Source of the DNA: Amoeboaphelidium protococcarum
Lineage: Eukaryota > Aphelidiomycota > Aphelidea
Reading direction: 5' to 3'
DNA length: 64,000 nt
Assembly: GCA_023515745.1 (NCBI GenBank)
Contig: JALECJ010000020.1
Location: forward strand, 310,001 to 374,000
A program made the position numbers and the translations under genes. The notes below the pieces were generated by a model that saw only the letters and a list, made by a program, of their open reading frames with translations, did not search any database and had not been told where the DNA came from. Positions 27,803-38,527 of the stretch are shown here, piece by piece. Every line of letters starts with the position of its first letter. Positions within the stretch are counted from its first letter, which is position 1.

Positions 27803-28044
27803 ATCTGTTATTGATCTCCCTACAAATTACTACTGTAAACTATTTCTTAACTTATAACTGCGTCCGACTCAGTTCTCAAAGAAATGAACGGGCGCGATCA
27901 TCGCCTCTGGTTGAAACGGCCGTAATTCGTCGTATTGGAAGGCTGGCTGGCAGAGAATGGTGTAAGGAAAATTGCGCGCCCAATGGACAGCAAGCTGATT
28001 ATGGACAATTAAAATCGCAAATTCCAAATTTATTATACAGAAAT

Positions 28045-28407
28045 TCATTTTTATTCAAGCAAATCGCCAAAAAAGATGTTTGCATCTTGATGGACAATTT
28101 TAGTGCGCCCCGGTTATCCCATGTTGAAATCCATAATTTACCGCTGCCTCTTCTCTGACGGAAGGAGATTAGAAGCCATGTTCGATACATTGTCTGCTCC
28201 ATAGTGTCTTGATCGCGCTGATTGACCAATGTTGTTAGTGTGATTAATGGAACATCTGGGTGTCATTGAACGCTTCTGCTACGTTCCTGAGACGGGAGAC
28301 ACCAACTCTTGACTGCCCATTGGCATACCAGACTCGTCCTAAATAATATCTAAATCAGCCGTAGATGCACTATCCGAGTCAATTTCTAACATTGGATGCG
28401 AACTCAT
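28045..28407 (-). CDS. small hypothetical protein
   Basis: Single exon, 120 aa. The N-terminal half is acidic and Ser-rich; the C-terminus (QPGRTKIVHQDANIFFGDLLEQK minus its first residues) looks like a short conserved motif, but I do not recognise the family. Five in-frame TAA/TAG codons are read through before TGA 28045-28047, which argues for real coding. Divergent from the next candidate by about 290 nt. Confidence 0.5.
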
Positions 28408-28694
28408 TCTCACTCAATCTATAAATGTTGATTTTAACACAGAAAATTGACTAACCTGTAAATATTGGAGACGTTTTCGCGGAGAGAGAAATCGAAATCA
28501 CTTTCATTTCACTTTTTTGGCGTCCACTAAAAGCATCTGTTCTCCCAACTGAACTAAATCAAATATTTGAATCTCCAAATGGAACGGTAAATTGGTAGCG
28601 ATAATTAGTAGGAAGATTAAAGAGTGACCAAAAGTAAATATGACATAATATCACTCGTTTAATATGAATGTGAAAGCGTGAAAGACAAGGTGAT

Positions 28695-29148
28695 ATGCGT
28701 TCCGTTCGTTCGAAACTTTTTAAAGTAAGTCGATATAGACACCTTAATTCTAATTTTCACTATTGATGATTATATTTCTTAATTTAGACTAGCGGGAGAT
28801 AGAATCCAAGAACTGCCTTAATCTAATTGAGCAAGTTGACATTATTAGTCACAGTATTCAATGTGGTTTGATTGATTTCGCGATATCGCTCGTTAACGTG
28901 ATAAATAATATGTATGTACATCAGTTTAATGCTTGAATATTCTTTATTCTCTGCTTGCACTTGTTTATTAAATTGTTAGAGTGCAAATTATGCGTAAACA
29001 CGCGTCGTTGAGCGACACTTCCCCGACGTTTTTCAATTCAATGTAGTCTTCACTCATGATTTCCCCAACTTATTAATCAGAATCGACGCTATTCTTTCAA
29101 CCAAGAACGAGTTTGGGAGTTTTGAAACAAACTAAGATTGTAAGATGA
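28695..29148 (+). CDS. possible three-exon small protein
   Basis: Tentative model with exons 28695-28724, 28793-28911 and 28980-29148, 105 aa, all in phase. Donors are GTAAGT and GTATGT. The acceptors (ACTAG and GTTAG) lack the GTAG ending that other introns here show, which lowers confidence. The product has a helical middle (NLIEQVDIISHSIQCGLIDF) and a Ser/Thr-rich end. No family recognised. The remainder of the 28408-29356 interval shows nothing else. Confidence 0.3.
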
Positions 29149-29356
29149 ACGAGTGGGACTGTAGAACAGATTGAGTTGGCAATAGAGGTGTGTTTCTTGC
29201 GAAACTCGACGCGTCTGAAACGTGAAATAGTCTTGTGCAATACGCGTCTCTTTTCAATCTCTCTTTTTATTGTAACGCGGTGCTTCATACTTCACCACTG
29301 AGTATTTGCTTCATCTATACTGTAAAATTGTTAACAGTCTTTTGAATTACATAAGA

Positions 29357-31225
29357 ATGAAGATTGAGGATGTCAATTTGTTGGTTGTTGGTGCTGGTGG
29401 AATTGGATGCGAATTGCTGAAGAATCTAGTACTTGCTGGCTTCCCTCAAATGACTGTGGTGGATCTGGACACGATTGACTTGTCTAATTTGAACAGATAA
29501 TTTCTATTTAGATCTCATCATATAAAGTAGAGTAAATCTAAGGTGGCATGTGAGGCTGTGAGAGCCTTTGCTCATCCTTCTCTTCGGTCAAAATTGCAAA
29601 TTGAAGCTCTGCATGCGAACATTATAACTGATCCTCGATTTACTGTTGAATTCTTCTCCCAATTTGATATTATTATCAATGCTTTGGACAATCTGGAGGC
29701 AAGGAGCTATGTTAATAGAATGGCTGTTGTGTGTAATAAACCATTGATTGAATCTGGTACAGCTGGTCTCAATGGTTAGGCTACTGCGCACATTCCTGTA
29801 ATTACATAGTGCTTTGATTGTGAGCCAAAGACTCCTGATACCAAGTCTTTCGCTGTATGTACCATTAGAAGCACTCCGAGTCTTTTTATCCATTGTATTG
29901 TCTGGGCCAAAAGCTGGTTATTCAATGTCTTGTTTGGAGAGTCATCCGAGTCTTCGTCTGCTATAGGTGATGGTGCTAATAATGAAGATGACAACGCTGA
30001 GGAATTGGCACAATTGTAACAGGAGTAGCAAGAGTTGTCCCAGTTGAGATAGTTTCTTTTGTCTAAAGATGGCGTTGCTTCGTAGGAGGATGGTAAATTG
30101 AATGAACATCTTTACTCTTAGCGCGTATTTGATAAAATCTTCGATAAAGATGTTCGTAGAGTTGCCTCTGTAGACGAGATGTGGAATAAGCCTGGAAGAG
30201 TTAGACCGGCGCTATTGTGTGCTCAAGATCTCAAGACGGACAAAAATAGTACTGTTGGTAGTACAAAAGCTGTTAATACTAGCCGTGATGTCGATGATGA
30301 ACATTCAGTGTGGTCGCTGTAAAGAAACTATGCCGTGTTCATTGAAAGTTGTTCCAAGTTGGCGCTTCGATTTAAAGACGGAAATGGTGAAAGTTTAGAT
30401 TTTGACAAGGATGATGAGGACGCAATGAGGTTTGTGACTGCAGCATCAAATTTGAGATCTCATATCTACCACATCAAGCCATAAAAGAGTTTGTTTGAGG
30501 CCAAGTAAATGGCTGGGAATATTATACCTGCCGTTGCATCGTCCAATGCAATTGTAGCTGCTTTTCAGACTAGAATGGCTTTGAAGATTGCAGATAAGCT
30601 TGAGAAGGGAGTGGGTTTGCAATATTGTTTGAAAAGCTTGATGTCCACCTCCGCAATTAAAAAAGTTTATTTGAGCTACGAAGGCAAGCACTGGTTATAG
30701 CCTGATCAACTTGAATCACCTGCAAAAGACTGCGCTGTTTGCAGTTCCCACAAGGTTCAGTATTAAATTCTGCAGTTGAATTGCTCAAAAATCGGATTGA
30801 GTACGTTGGTCGAAGCTGTAAGGAAGTCAATGGGTGGTAGTGACATTTCTATCAGTACATCTGCTGGTTCTCTATTGTATGATGAAGATTTTGACGATAA
30901 TCTGGAGAAGGCTTTGAAGGATTTCATGCCAAAGCAGAGTCGATAACTCGTATTGAACATTCAAGATGATGATGAAATTTTTACTCCTCTCTAGCTCTTT
31001 GTCATTGACGGTTCTGGTGTTTAAGATGTTGGTGAAATTAAGTTGAGTCCGTTGCTTAAAAGGCCTGTCGTTGTGTCCAGTAAACGCCGTCGTTCAGGAA
31101 GCGATGAAGATGAAGCACCTCAAGGGGATGGTTCCTAAATTGAAAGCCCTGATTCACAGCAACAAAAGAAGGCAAAAGTTGAAATTGGTATTGACGATAG
31201 CGATGCAATTGTATTTGATGAGTGA
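29357..31225 (+). CDS. UBA2: SUMO-activating enzyme subunit 2 (UBA2)
   Basis: Single exon, 622 aa. Nucleotide-binding [12 protein letters not shown] near residue 12, the E1 motif DLSNLNRQFLF (Gln encoded by TAA at 29498-29500), [15 protein letters not shown], and the catalytic cysteine in [10 protein letters not shown] at residue 168 are all present. Zinc is held by CFDC and CAVC. A UBL-like domain and a C-terminal basic plus acidic tail ([11 protein letters not shown] to DAIVFDE) follow. With AOS1 it activates SUMO for conjugation in the nucleus. The N-terminus starts only about ten residues before the Rossmann glycines, short for the family. Confidence 0.95.
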
Positions 31226-31306
31226 AGTTGCTGGTTGTAATTCAATGTATAAGCTCAGTGTAATATGATTTTCATGCAGTGCGAATGATTTTACATGCTC
31301 TGTCTG

Positions 31307-31469
31307 CAGTGGCGTAACTAGCTTTCAATTCCAGGTACGCAAACCACGTTAAAAAAGTTTATCCGAACAATAATCTAGAAACAGGTAGAAAATTTGCTAG
31401 TTAAAGTGTCTAATCTCAAATTTTCGGGTACGCTGCGCGTACCCTTGCGTAGCGCTAGATACGCCACTG
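31307..31469. mobile_element. hAT-type MITE, 163 bp, with 8-bp target duplication
   Basis: The ends are inverted repeats, CAGTGGCGTAACTAGC at the left and the reverse complement of CAGTGGCGTATCTAGC at the right (15 of 16 positions). It is flanked by perfect 8-bp direct repeats TCTGTCTG at 31299-31306 and 31470-31477. An 8-bp duplication with CAG...CTG ends is diagnostic of hAT-superfamily insertion. The interior codes for nothing and contains a perfect 8-bp palindrome arm pair around GGGTACGC. It is non-autonomous. Confidence 0.85.
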
Positions 31470-32511
31470 TCTGTCTGAAACAGATGCGCGCGCTCTAACA
31501 AGCCGACGTTTCAGCGACTCTCGCGATCGTTTCAGATTATGCTTCTATATTTTACCACCTATCTTGATGATTTATCATGTACTGCACTTAAAATCTATAT
31601 CAGCATAAAGCTTACAATTTGAAACGCTCCATAATGAACTAGTCATGTAAATCGGACCAGATCTGACCGAGTTGGCTTTGAAGGCCTATCGATTCAAAGG
31701 CGAGGCCTCGTTTCACAACTCCGCGATTGAGCAAACAATGTGATTTCACAACTCCACAATTCCCACAACACTCCTTCCTCTTCTTCTTCTTCCTCAAACA
31801 ACTCTTGCTAGAAAATACAATACAACATTGTCATACTTTGATAGTTTGTATCTTCTAGTCCACCTCGACTGCGATATGCTCCCTCACTGCAGCCTGCCAT
31901 TGCTACCAACGTCTCAAGCTTTTACTGAGTCCTCTCTGAAACTATCTTACACTAGCTGCCTGCCTCTGTCTCCACTGCCCCTCTCTGATGTTGCTGCACA
32001 GTCTTGTCCCTTAACTGCATCTGCTTCTGGTAGTCTCCATTCTTCTTTGTTGCTGAGGGCGCTTCTTCCTCCTCCTGTTCATCATCTTCTCAGTTTGTGG
32101 TCAGCTTGTTGTTTCCTGTTCCTCGTCTACCTGCTTTCGGCTGTAGGTTGATGGGGCTGCTCGATCGTTCTAACAATGCTCTGGTTGTTGCCCGTACTCG
32201 GTACGCTTATCTTTCAGATGTCACTTTTGTAGTGTTATTTTAATGATAGGTGTTTTGTGTAGGTGTGGTAGTCCTCAGTGCGCAAGCCGTCTCCTCTGTG
32301 TGTCTCAGTCAAAGCACTATATGTATCGATTGTACCTCGTCTCCTCTACTCACCATGGTTATGTCTTCAATCTGTATCCTCTGCAATATCTTTGGTCTAG
32401 CTCACTTATGCTTCCGACTCTCTGCCGCTCTGTGTCGGTTCTCTGATCTGATCTCTATGATTCCTTGGGTAAAGTCGCTACTCTAAGAAGTTTGTACCCA
32501 AAGACGACGAA

Positions 32512-32676
32512 AGCACGATAAGATAAGGTGCTTAAGACATATAAAAAGATAAAAGAAGCACGATAATTAAAGGTGCATAAAAAAGAGAAAAAAAGAACTA
32601 CGTTAGCACGATAACTTACGGTGTCTAATTAAAGTAGCAAGACTCAAGTCTCTACTAGCACGATAATCTACGGTGC
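32512..32676. repeat. four imperfect 20-nt hairpin-like repeats
   Basis: Copies at 32512-32531, 32557-32576, 32605-32624 and 32657-32676 share AGCACGATAA, a variable 5-6 nt and GGTG(C/T). GCAC and GTGC can pair around an 11-12-nt loop. Start-to-start spacing is 45, 48 and 52 nt; spacers are A-rich. The function is unknown: they could be protein-binding sites, an RNA structure, or part of a mobile element. Confidence 0.75.
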
Positions 32677-33101
32677 ATAAAAAATCTGGCCAAATGGACT
32701 TTAATGGTACCATGGCCACAACAAATGGGAGCGACTGGGCCCGAGCTGACTGCATGGTGAATCCTCGAATCTGCTACTCTTTCACTGACCGTCTCAATGT
32801 TATAGGCTAGTACGTGGGACTGACGCCGGGTAAGGGGAGCGTTCAGTTAAATCTCACTGTTCGTAAAACCTTCTGGCGCAGAGATGACAGGTGGATCCTT
32901 GGCAGCAGTTCGGGTCTGGGTAGTGCCTTTGCACTATTTAATAATGGATGGAATGATTTTATATATTGTACTTCATTCCAAATATTCTTCTATGCTTGTT
33001 TCTTTCCCTTTCTTTACTTGTTGCAACTTGAGTAGTCTTTTAATTGTAGTTTCCATCTTTTATCAACTTTTATACCTTTTCAAACAACTGCAAGACTGAC
33101 T

Positions 33102-34625
33102 ATGATGCTCCGTTAAATTGTAACGCGCCACAGGTCGCGTGTATCACTAGGAAATCTAGATAATGCTTTAAATACAGTATGCTTCAAGTAGAATTATTCG
33201 GTAGCATCCTTCCGTAGTCTGAATTTGGATCCTGCGATATTAGCCACTTTAGCCGCAAATGATATTCTGATACCAACTGAAATTTAGTCAAAATGCATTG
33301 GCCCGTTGCTGAATAAGGAGAATGCTATCGTGTTGGCTGAATGTGGCAGTGGAAAGACACTAGCAGTCTTACTGCCACTTCTATAGAATTTGCATTAATT
33401 AAAGGGAGTCCCATCAGCTGGCGACAAGTATCAGATGCGATCTCTATTCATATCTCCGAATAATCAGTTGGCGCGTCAAGTCGCCGCTGTTGTTAATAAA
33501 TTTGCTCCAGCTCTTGCACTTAGTAGTAAACTTTTAATAAATGAGGACTCTGAAGACTCTGGTAGTTTGTATCTGCCGCCTTAAACTGATATAGTTGTAT
33601 CTACATTTTAGACGCTTCACACCGTGTAACACTTGCATAAGTAGCTCTTCTCTCAACTTCAATACCTGGTAGTGGACGAAGTGGATTTGATGTTTGGTGA
33701 TGGTGAGCGTTCGAAATCATATAGTCCGGTGACAACGTTCAGCAATATTTTAAAGTTCTCAAAATTATAATTATAATAAAATCGTGCCTAATCTAATCTG
33801 TAATGCATATTCGCGTGTGCGACTCTTCCCAAAGGACTGGTGTCTGCAGACTCAATAGTATCATCAAAAGTTCGCGACGTCAAAGTCATTAGTAGCTCCA
33901 ATTATCACCGATTTCCATCGTCACTTAGACAAGAGTTTATTTAAATATCCTCTGCTTAATCCGATGGATCCGCTGATGTGCAAAACAACTCTGCTGAGGT
34001 ATTTCAGCTCAAAATCAAGGAGCTCATGAACATCATTCGCGAAAATTCCACCGGATAGAAAATGCTGGTATTCTGTAACTCTGTAAGTTAAGTGGATAAA
34101 GTACATTAATAGCTCGGCGTAAAGTTGTAAGAATCACCAGCGTTAGCTAATATTACAGTGGATCGAATACACTCCAGGATTCAAAAAAGTGAAAAGTCTA
34201 ATGTTCTTTAGCGCTTTGTGGATTCCCTGGTGTAAGAGACTAGTCCAAGTTAGATTGTTATCACTGGAGACGTGTTATCTCGTGGTGTGGACTTTGATAA
34301 GTAGATTAGTAAAGTGGTATAATTCGATTTTGCTACCAATGCCATTAATTACATGCATAGAGCTGGGAGAACTGCGCGCGCCAACAGGGAAGGAGAGCTG
34401 ATTAGCTTCGTTACTGATAATGACAAGAGTCTAGCTTAATTCGTCATGGCTTACGTTGACGAGTAATAATAGAAGGCATCAAGCGGTGAAAAGCCTTAAC
34501 CAGCAGTAGATGTAAATGCTGACAAGTACAGAGGATTTGAAAAACTGTTCAGCCGCAAAAGATCATTAAGAGATAGTGTCAAGAGAAAAGAGAAGAAAGC
34601 TTTGATTACAGATATAACTTCATGA
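33102..34625 (+). CDS. DEAD-box RNA helicase, mitochondrial type (MRH4/DDX28-like)
   Basis: Single exon, 507 aa. The N-terminus is basic with hydroxylated residues (MMLRQIVTRHRSRVSLGN), a plausible mitochondrial presequence, which decides the start; the frame is open further upstream. Motifs: Q-motif region (IPTEIQSKCIGPLL), motif I AECGSGKT in place of AxTGSGKT, motif II DEVD in place of DEAD, CATLP (SAT-like), GDVLSRGVDF and HRAGRTAR. Mitochondrial-ribosome helicases of this class often carry divergent motifs. Closely spaced and convergent with NAF1 (52 nt). Confidence 0.85.
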
Positions 34626-34677
34626 ATTGAGATAATAAGTACTTTATAGATCAGATTCCATAGTGAATTATGCATTC

Positions 34678-35598
34678 TCAGATTACATGGCGCGCCTATC
34701 CACCTAGAAAGTCTGATTATGACTACTACATCTTTTTCTACTAATTCTTCCTCTTATTCTACCGTTTAATACTCTGCTCTTATTCATCGTCGGAGAATTC
34801 AGCCTCGTTCGCTCCAACTTCTTCATCGTAAAGATTACTTGCGTCAGATCCTTTAATCTGCTTCAACTACTCTGTCATTATCGGCTTCACGTAGTCAGGA
34901 CAGGAGTATACCATGGCGCCAACTACGCATCTCTCAAGATCAATATCTGCCGTAGTATTGAACTTTATAGAGTACAGCGGCTATGTAATGGGTCCAAATG
35001 TGTCAAAGATCAGGCCGAGAACAGAGCGATCAGCAAACGCCAACAGTGTTCCCTCATCAAGCGGTAACTGTCCACTCAGTCCATCCATCGCACGCCCCTG
35101 AACCACCACTGTATCATCAACCACGGCAAGGATCTAGCCCACGGGATATAGCAAGTAATTTTACGGCAACTGTTTTATTGGCAGAGGTGGTATTTCAATC
35201 TTGTCAACTTCATGACGCGTCCTGGGTATAAATTTTGCATCTGGAGAGTCCTCATCATCCATCTCACCTGAATTAATGATCGCATTTCTGCCATGAGATG
35301 CGCCATCACCAACTACTTGACCTTCTTCAAGAATTACATCTTGTTGATCTTCATAATCATTATCATCATCATCGGATATAGATATATCACTTTCGCTATC
35401 ATCAATAACAGTAGAGTTAGGTAAATGTTTACTTATCAACTAATCGAGACTCTTCTTTGACTGCAAGTAAGAGGCCAGTGATATCCTCTCCGCATCCTTT
35501 TTCACTTCTTCAATCTTTGGAGGAGCAGGAGCGATTTCTCTACTCTCATGTAGATTTATCTAATCTATCAGCTACTACGCAATAAACTAAAGATCCAT
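34678..35598 (-). CDS. NAF1: H/ACA snoRNP assembly factor NAF1
   Basis: Single exon, 306 aa. An acidic region with a DDDDNDYED tract precedes the Gar1/Naf1 core: QILAVVDDTVVVQG, LDEGTLLAFADRSVLG and FDTFGPITQPLYSIKF. The C-terminus is Lys/Gln-rich (KRQNKRKNQQKK). NAF1 binds Cbf5/dyskerin during H/ACA RNP assembly in the nucleus and is later replaced by Gar1. The ATG 35598 is the only in-frame Met upstream of the coding-like sequence. Confidence 0.86.
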
Positions 35599-35825
35599 TC
35601 TTATTAACTTTAATCAGTGACTGGATCAGTGGAAAATTAAATCTAATTTTTTTGACACGATTTCGCACAAGATCAGGAGGCAAAGCATTTAGTGGAATTT
35701 TCAGTCGATACAGACCCTGAAAGTAAAAATTTAATAAAAATCTGATGATATTCAGAGGTAAAGAAGATATGATAATGAACAATTAAAAGCGCTGACTACA
35801 TAATCATCTATAAATTCAAATTTCT

Positions 35826-37403
35826 TCATGATCTGAGCAGTGACACCGCTTTCATAAATTCACCAATGTTGTTCTCGTACTCGGTTAGATCTTCGCCACA
35901 ATATCGCTTCATTAAAGAGAGAAGATCTGATTGAACTGCTTGCTTTCTTGATATCAGGCTTTGCAGATTGTCATTGGCATTCTTTATATGAGATTAAACC
36001 AAATCATTTACGGCTTGATCATTCAAGTTATCCGAAACAAATTTAAGGCTATCAATACCATCCTAAAGTTGTTCCACTTGGGATGAAAACTTCAGATTCT
36101 TAATTCCCTGACACTTGAGGAGAACATCTAGTTACTTGACTTTATCCATAGCCAGAGGATTGACTTATTTGACTACTACAATCAGAATATCAAAAAGTGA
36201 GAGGCGCTTATTATTCGCTCTAATCTCTTTGAGTTTATGAACGTCAGTCAGTCGGACAATAGAGTCTGTGGCAACCAATGAAGCCACACGACCATCGTTC
36301 ATCTTCAAAGTCAACTTGGACGCAGCGGACACAATGAGATCCAATTCCATCTACAGTGATTAAATAACATCAATTGCCGTTTAAACATCATCCAGTTGAG
36401 TAAAACACTCGGCGGACACCTCTTGATAGCTATGAATAAACTTTATCGCTTCCAATCTCTCTTTAAACTGCCCAGTGTGAATAGCAAAGTACAAAAACTG
36501 CTCAGGAACATTCAAACCATCCACACCAACATTCTACAACTACTTGAACTCCAAATCTGTAGGCATATACTTAAGAAGGAGTGATGCAGATCTCTGATCA
36601 ATCTTTGAGCAATCCAAATTACTTACAGCATCACGGATCAGAGAGGGACTCAATCTTAATTATCTCAGAGTCAAATCAATGGTATGACTTCTCCTACCAT
36701 TTATTATTGACTTACGCGGCAAGATCAGAGGTGAATGACCATCGGCGCTATCTTCAAATCCCGAGTCTCTTCTCTCACTACCGAATGCACTATCAGCTGT
36801 TAGCGTTGAATCTAAACTTTGAGCAGACAATAGAGGAGACAGCTGTGATTTTAAAGCAAAGTTTTAATCTAATTACTCAATAGCACTTTGCGGTAGATCA
36901 ATAGAATTTAGAGAAAGTGATGATGAAGGCTTCACCAGCGGTATAGGACACAACTTATACTTTGGCTTCAAAGCATTCATATTCAATAACAGCGGAGGCA
37001 TCGGTGGCGCTTTCGGAGGAGGTGCAGGTGCACAGGATTATTTATCTGCATGCATATTATTCGAATCATTCGACGCTAATGTATTCTACGTGCAAGAGTC
37101 TTCCTGGTTCGATAGGGCAGCATCAGTCTACGTTCCTATTGTACTAAGTCCTACATTCAAAGTCTAAGTCTCGCTACTGACGCTATCAACTACAACTTCA
37201 GTTTAAGTGCAGCATTATGAAGTGGACACCACCTTTCTGTGAACATCCTCCTTATCTTCAGCGCAATAATTCTGTTAGCCACAACGGTCAATTCCAGTCT
37301 GATTTTCACCAACAGGCATGTATACGCCATAATACACTCCACTAATCAGAATAGAGAATCCAAAAATGTTGGACAGGAAATCAAAAATGCTCATGCCAGC
37401 CAT
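35826..37403 (-). CDS. formin (FH1-FH2) with N-terminal hydrophobic segment
   Basis: Single exon, 525 aa. Residues about 8-30 are hydrophobic (FDFLSNIFGFSILISGVYYG) and may be a membrane anchor. A polar linker leads to a short Pro-rich FH1 (APAPPPKAPPMPP) near residue 125 and an FH2 domain from about 230 to the end: LILPRKSIINGRRSHTI, PTDLEFKQLQN, VPEQFLYFAIH, MELDLIVSAASKL, VHKLKEIRANNKRLSLFD and a C-terminal CGEDLTEYENN helix. FH2 nucleates and elongates actin filaments. No GBD/FH3 or DAD is seen, so Rho autoinhibition is unlikely. FH2 is divergent and somewhat short (about 290 aa). Confidence 0.8.
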
Positions 37404-37707
37404 ATCGAAATATTATTCTACGACGGTTTATCAAGTTGAGCAAGTACTGTGTATCAATCTATATTACACTACGGCACTTTAATATAAGAGAATAATTAGA
37501 GCAACAATTAGAGAGAGAGAGAGAGAGACACAAAGTAAAATCAGTTTTGGAACGGTCGGCCGCGGTCGTGAAGATGAAACGATTACTGAACAGTTAGTTT
37601 TGTGATTGAACGGTTGGTTGCCAGGATGTTGAACTTATCACCTACACATCTAATAATTATACACTTAAATACATTTCCGGCAATCATATATATTGATAGA
37701 TAGACTT
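37404..37707. other. intergenic with (GA)9 microsatellite
   Basis: A perfect (GA)9 tract lies at 37511-37528, followed by a GC-rich, partly palindromic CGGCCG patch near 37556. It lies upstream of the formin gene and may affect its promoter. No gene seen. Confidence 0.6.
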
Positions 37708-37992
37708 ATGATCTTTTTCTCTATAGTACTTCCAGCGTACTTTAACATCCTAACGATACTTGTAACTACGCGCGTGGAAAGGCTAAACAAATCGCGTCGA
37801 GATTATAAATTTCTGAAAGCTCCATCAGATGGAGAGACAGCCTAGTTTGAGAGATGGCACACTCTAAGAGATCTGAATATGTATTGCTTTGAATGCCATT
37901 CACAAATTCACAAGATGAATGAAGGCTTTATGTGTAAAAATGGTATATTTGACCGTAGAATTAATATTTACACGTAACGTGATCATAACTGA
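37708..37992 (+). CDS. possible small membrane protein with Cys cluster
   Basis: Single frame of 94 codons, ATG to TGA, with one TAG and one TAA read as Gln. A hydrophobic N-terminus (MIFFSIVLPAYFNILTILV) precedes a basic region and a CFEC...C cluster (CFECHSQIHKMNEGFMC) that could bind a metal. It overlaps the 3' end of the roadblock gene by 10 nt in convergent orientation. Not recognised; plausible but unproven. Confidence 0.35.
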
Positions 37993-38346
37993 GTAACATC
38001 TTGAACCACTATCATTAGAAAAGCATCGTCTACAATATATTCTAATCACCCCCTTAGACCAATAAACTCTAATTGATATGAATGAATAAAACTTACCACG
38101 AGTTACTACAATCTCATGCATATTAGACCGAATGCGTATGAATTTTAAAGCATCAGATTGATTCAGTTCTGTGACTGCAGATGAAGCATATCCACTCAGT
38201 TTTGAGAACTGTTAAGCATACTTCAAGCCGGTATCCTAATCTGAAAAAGTGTTCTCCACTACAGCATTATCCACGGTGGACAACACAACCACACCGAGCA
38301 CGCCCTTCTTGTTAGACAATCGGCTCACGATCGCGGTCGAATCCAT
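37983..38346 (-). CDS. DYNLRB: dynein light chain roadblock (LC7)
   Basis: Exons 38097-38346 and 37983-38029 (coding order), 98 aa; the 67-nt intron starts GTAAG and ends ATTGTAG. The protein aligns end to end with roadblock: KKGVLGVVVLS, DTGLKYAQQFSKLS, LKFIRIRSNMHEIVV and DAFLMIVVQD. It joins dynein intermediate chains in cytoplasmic and axonemal motors. Family length (96-105 aa) fits. It is divergent from NSF over 181 nt. Confidence 0.92.
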
Positions 38347-38527
38347 CTAACAGCTTTGTTGTTTATATTATTGAAATTGATGAATTCTTATTTCTTTATT
38401 TCAAAGTTGAAATTTAACCATCAGAGATTATCTCGCCGAATTGTTTCTTCTTTATTTAAACTCATTAATTGTTTATATCGATATAAAGCTAGATTTTAGT
38501 ATCTTTACGTTACACATCAGAAGTATT

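Larger units (their letters stand above)
31226..33101. other. non-genic island with MITE and hairpin repeats
   Basis: About 1.9 kb without a supported gene. It holds a hAT-type MITE, two TTTCACAACTCC-containing repeats near 31710 and 31745, a strand-asymmetric tract at about 31750-32150 (pyrimidine-rich on +), and four 20-nt hairpin-like repeats at 32512-32676. An open frame from 32698 continues into the helicase gene. T-rich sequence at 32990-33090 probably belongs to the helicase leader. Confidence 0.55.

Noticed and set aside
32512-32676. Four regularly spaced repeats considered as a CRISPR array.
   Set aside because: Units are 20 nt and imperfect, spacers are A-rich and about 25-32 nt, there are no cas genes, and the window is a eukaryotic nuclear sequence.
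35546-35838. Possible 67-residue two-exon protein between formin and NAF1 (second exon beginning GLYRLKIPLNALPPD).
   Set aside because: It overlaps the start of NAF1 in another frame, its acceptor (TTTCAG) does not fit the GTAG rule, and no family is recognised. It remains possible but unsupported.
37511-37528. (GA)9 tract considered as a mobile-element end or regulatory GAGA site.
   Set aside because: It is a plain microsatellite with no flanking inverted or direct repeats.
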